Assembly: GCF_000721495.1 (NCBI RefSeq)
Contig: NZ_JOHY01000011.1
Location: forward strand, 174,224 to 238,223
Reading direction: 5' to 3'
Source of the DNA: Streptomyces sp. NRRL F-5123
GTDB taxonomy: Bacteria; Actinomycetota; Actinomycetes; Streptomycetales; Streptomycetaceae
Length of the DNA: 64,000 nucleotides
Shown: one piece after another, positions 61,899-64,000 of the stretch
Layout of the letters: each line of letters begins with the position of its first letter
Numbering within the stretch: position 1 is the first letter of the stretch
Notes under the pieces: model-generated
Told to the model about the DNA's origin: nothing
The model's input: the letters and a program-made list of their open reading frames with translations, nothing else
The model's database searches: none
Program-made: the position numbers and the translations under genes

Positions 61899-63311
61899 AT
61901 GAGGTACGCGCATACGGTGCAGGCCGTGCGGGACGCCGAGGCAGCGCTCATGGCGCGGTTGCCGGAGGGGGCGCTCATGCAGCGGGCCGCCGCGGGGCTC
62001 GCGGCGGTGGGGGCGGACGTGCTGGGGCGGGTGTACGGGCGGCGGGTCGTGGTGCTCGCCGGGAGCGGCAGCAACGGGGGTGACGCACTCTTCGCCGGGG
62101 CTCGGCTGGCCCGGCGGGGAGCCGGGGTGACGGCGGTGCTGCTCGCGCCCGAGCGGGCGCACGCGGAGGGGCTGGCCGCGCTGCTCGCCGCGGGCGGGAG
62201 GGTGGCGGAGGGCGCCGTCGCGGTGCGGCGGGCCGACCTCGTGTTCGACGGGATCGTGGGGATCGGGGGCAAGGGCGCGCTGCGGCAGAACGCCGCGGAG
62301 CTGCTGGACGCGGTGCGGGGCGCGGTCGTGGCGGTGGACCTGCCGAGCGGGGTGGACGCCGATACGGGCGAGGTCGCGGGGGCGGCCGTGCGGGCGGATG
62401 TGACGGTGACCTTCGGGACGTACAAACCCGGGCTGCTCGTCGACCCGGGAGCCGGGCGGGCCGGGGCGCTGCGGCTCATCGACATCGGGCTGGAGCTGGG
62501 GGCGCCGGAGGTGGAGGCGCTGCAGCACGCCGACCTCGCGCGGCTGCTGCCGCGGCCCGGCGGGGAGAGCGACAAGTACCGCCGGGGCGTGGTCGGCGTG
62601 GTCGCCGGGTCCGACCGGTATCCCGGGGCGGCCGTACTCGCCGTCTCCGGGGCGCTGCGGGCGGGGGCCGGGGCCGTACGGTATGTCGGCGGGGGCGGCG
62701 CGGCGGTGCTGGCGCGGCACCCGGAGGTGCTGGTGTCGACCGGTTCGCCGCACGCCGCCGGGCGCGTCCAGGCGTGGGTCGTCGGGCCGGGGCTCGGCGA
62801 TGACGCGGGCGCGCGGGCGGCCGTCGCGGAGGTGCTGGCCGCGGACGTACCCGTCCTCGTGGACGCGGACGGGCTGCGGCTGATGGAGCGGGAGACGGTA
62901 CGGGCGCGTACCGCCCCCACGCTGCTCACCCCGCACGCGGGCGAGGCCGCCGCGCTGCTCGGGCGCGCCCGGGAGGGCGTCGAGGCGTCGCGCCTCGCCG
63001 CGGTCCGCGAGCTGGCCCAGCGCTTCGGGGCGACCGTGCTCCTGAAGGGCTCCACCACGTTGGTGGCCGCTCCCGGCGGGGGCGCCGTGCGGGTGAACGC
63101 CACGGGGACGCCGTGGCTGGCCACCGCCGGAAGCGGTGACGTCCTCTCGGGCCTCGCCGGCTCCCTCCTCGCCGCGGGCCTCCCCGCCCTCGACGCGGCC
63201 TCCGCCGCCGCCTACCTCCACGGCCTCTCCGCCCGCCTCACCGGCGGCCCCCTCTCCGCACTGGACGTCGCCGACTCCCTCCCCACCGCATGGCGCTCCA
63301 TCACGACCTGA
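61899..63311 (+). CDS. nnr: Bifunctional NAD(P)HX epimerase/dehydratase
   Basis: The 470-residue enzyme repairs hydrated NAD(P)H. The N-terminal YjeF_N epimerase domain (about 1-205) has [21 protein letters not shown] and [16 protein letters not shown]; the C-terminal ATP/ADP-dependent dehydratase domain (about 215-470) has [43 protein letters not shown] and [23 protein letters not shown] 61899 follows GGGAGGG. The gene lies between acpS and repeat copy C. Confidence 0.93.
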   Translation: MRYAHTVQAVRDAEAALMARLPEGALMQRAAAGLAAVGADVLGRVYGRRVVVLAGSGSNGGDALFAGARLARRGAGVTAVLLAPERAHAEGLAALLAAGGRVAEGAVAVRRADLVFDGIVGIGGKGALRQNAAELLDAVRGAVVAVDLPSGVDADTGEVAGAAVRADVTVTFGTYKPGLLVDPGAGRAGALRLIDIGLELGAPEVEALQHADLARLLPRPGGESDKYRRGVVGVVAGSDRYPGAAVLAVSGALRAGAGAVRYVGGGGAAVLARHPEVLVSTGSPHAAGRVQAWVVGPGLGDDAGARAAVAEVLAADVPVLVDADGLRLMERETVRARTAPTLLTPHAGEAAALLGRAREGVEASRLAAVRELAQRFGATVLLKGSTTLVAAPGGGAVRVNATGTPWLATAGSGDVLSGLAGSLLAAGLPALDAASAAAYLHGLSARLTGGPLSALDVADSLPTAWRSITT

Positions 63312-63443
63312 GCCGGTGGGCTTCCCGCCGCCCAGCCGGCCGCCTTCCCGCCGGTGGGCCGGTGGGCCGGTCGGCCGGTCGGCTTCCCGCCGGTGGGCCG
63401 GTGGCCCGGTCGGCCGGTCAGCTTCCCGCCGGTGGGGGGTGCC
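63312..63443. repeat. Simple repeat 3' of the NAD(P)HX gene
   Basis: A tract of GCCGGTGGGCCGGTCGGC-like units of period about 8-24 (about 63325-63432), with CTTCCCGCC recurring at 63322, 63345, 63386 and 63422. It is probably a slippage-derived tandem repeat. Confidence 0.7.
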
Positions 63444-63937
63444 CCGCGCCTGGCGGCGCGGGGTGTCTCCCACCCCCACCACCCGTGCGGGTAAGACGGC
63501 GGCTTTCTGTCCACCTGTGGGGGTGAGTCGCCATCGGGGGCGACCCGCAGTCCCGTGGACATCACCCCCACCGGCGGGGCAGCCGCCGACGCAACGCACG
63601 AGGAGGGGGCCGATCACCCCACCCACCCCCACCCCCACCGGCGGGGCAGCCGCCAACGCAACCTCGGGAGGGGGACGATCCGGGGGTGCCCCCGCAGGAA
63701 TGCGCTCCCCAGCGCGGCACCGAACACGGAAGAGGGTCAACGCGCATTCCGAGGAGGTACCCCCGGAGTGGCCCCCGACCCCACCCCCGCACGGACAGCG
63801 CGATGCCCCGCCGGGCAACACCAGGGGCGCGTGGGGGTACCTCCCAGGCGAAGCTCTGGGGGAGAACGGCGCGAGAAGCCCCCACCCACAGAAGGTCGCG
63901 CGGGCCACCGCACCACGCACCCCGCAGCGTCACCCCC
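63444..63937 (+). repeat. Composite intergenic repeat element, copy C
   Basis: About 494 bases in the same orientation as copy A: CCGCGCCTGGCGGCGCGGG, CACCCCCACCACCCGTGC, GGCTTTCTGTCCACCTGTGG, CATCGGGGGCGACCCGCAGT, GGGGCAGCCGCCGACGCAAC repeated at 63574 and 63646, GGAATGCGC (63698-63706) and GCGCATTCC (63743-63751), CCCCGGAGTGGCCCCCGACC, GATGCCCCGCCGGGCAACAC, and the short module at 63832-63867 followed by GAACGGCGCGAG. In contrast to copy A it has a single AGGTGGAAG-type unit. A tandem block CACCCCCACCGGCGGGGCAG is duplicated. Confidence 0.85.
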
Positions 63938-64000
63938 CGCCCCCCGCGGAGCGCAACGCTGCGAAAATAGCCCCGTGCCCACCCCCGCAACCCCCTCCCC
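63938..64000. other. Window end
   Basis: GC-rich sequence after copy C. It ends inside a region rich in CCCC runs, and the last bases (GTGCCCACCCCCGCAACC) could begin a new gene, but too little is seen. Confidence 0.3.

Overview
This window is a stretch of Streptomyces chromosome. The evidence is the very high GC, the near-total G/C at third codon positions, GTG starts preceded by GGAGG-type sites, and the developmental genes bldM and whiD lying divergent beside sigD, guaB and guaB3. From memory, the gene order (pcrA, NlpC/P60 genes, guaA, kinase cluster, glpD, guaB3, guaB, sigD, bldM/whiD, groES-groEL, tsaD-rimI-tsaB, tsaE, alr, acpS, NAD(P)HX repair gene) follows the core arm known from S. 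coelicolor. It is therefore mostly conserved housekeeping sequence with small accessory islets. I saw no rRNA, tRNA, CRISPR array, complete transposon or antibiotic cluster.

Layout. 1-6.3 kb: the 5' part of the helicase gene pcrA (minus strand), then three tandem secreted NlpC/P60 hydrolase genes, the second behind a clear c-di-AMP (ydaO-type) riboswitch. 6.2-15 kb: a membrane protein, a transglutaminase-like protein, a divergent TetR/SDR pair sharing two operator-like dyads, a kinase-like phosphotransferase, and a PspC-type two-component system facing a PspC/LiaF-like envelope protein. 15-23 kb: guaA, a chorismate mutase behind a possible leaderless attenuator peptide, a very structured intergenic gap, a GMC oxidoreductase with succinic semialdehyde dehydrogenase, and a quinone oxidoreductase with TetR. 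23-31.4 kb: four consecutive membrane Ser/Thr kinase-family genes, one of them a pseudokinase. 31.4-41.3 kb: glpD, a nucleotide-sugar dehydrogenase-like gene without its catalytic cysteine, a membrane protein, guaB3, guaB, sigD, bldM and whiD, with a perfect sigma-BldN promoter in front of bldM. 41.4-51 kb: LysR and enzyme genes, groES-groEL1 with two CIRCE operators, an MBL-fold protein, a CGNR protein and a methyltransferase. 51-56.7 kb: a NYN-domain islet, two coupled unknown genes, the tsaD-rimI-tsaB t6A/acetylation operon, a transpeptidase-like pseudoenzyme, and a small ORF behind an iron box. 56.8-63.3 kb: tsaE, an alpha/beta hydrolase, alr, an SRPBCC/MarR operon, acpS and the NAD(P)HX repair gene.

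The most unusual material is non-coding. A composite element of roughly 430-520 bp occurs three times (about 24816-25335, 60963-61392 inverted, 63444-63937), with the same blocks in the same order. Two copies form an inverted pair around acpS and the NAD(P)HX repair gene. A shorter palindromic module of this element (core AGAGCTTCGCCTGGGAGG) also occurs alone, including once in frame inside pcrA. A second large inverted-repeat element lies between guaB and guaB3.

Coordinates come from reading the sequence by eye, and start codons were chosen by ribosome-binding site and family length. No database search was run, so family names rest on recognised motifs.
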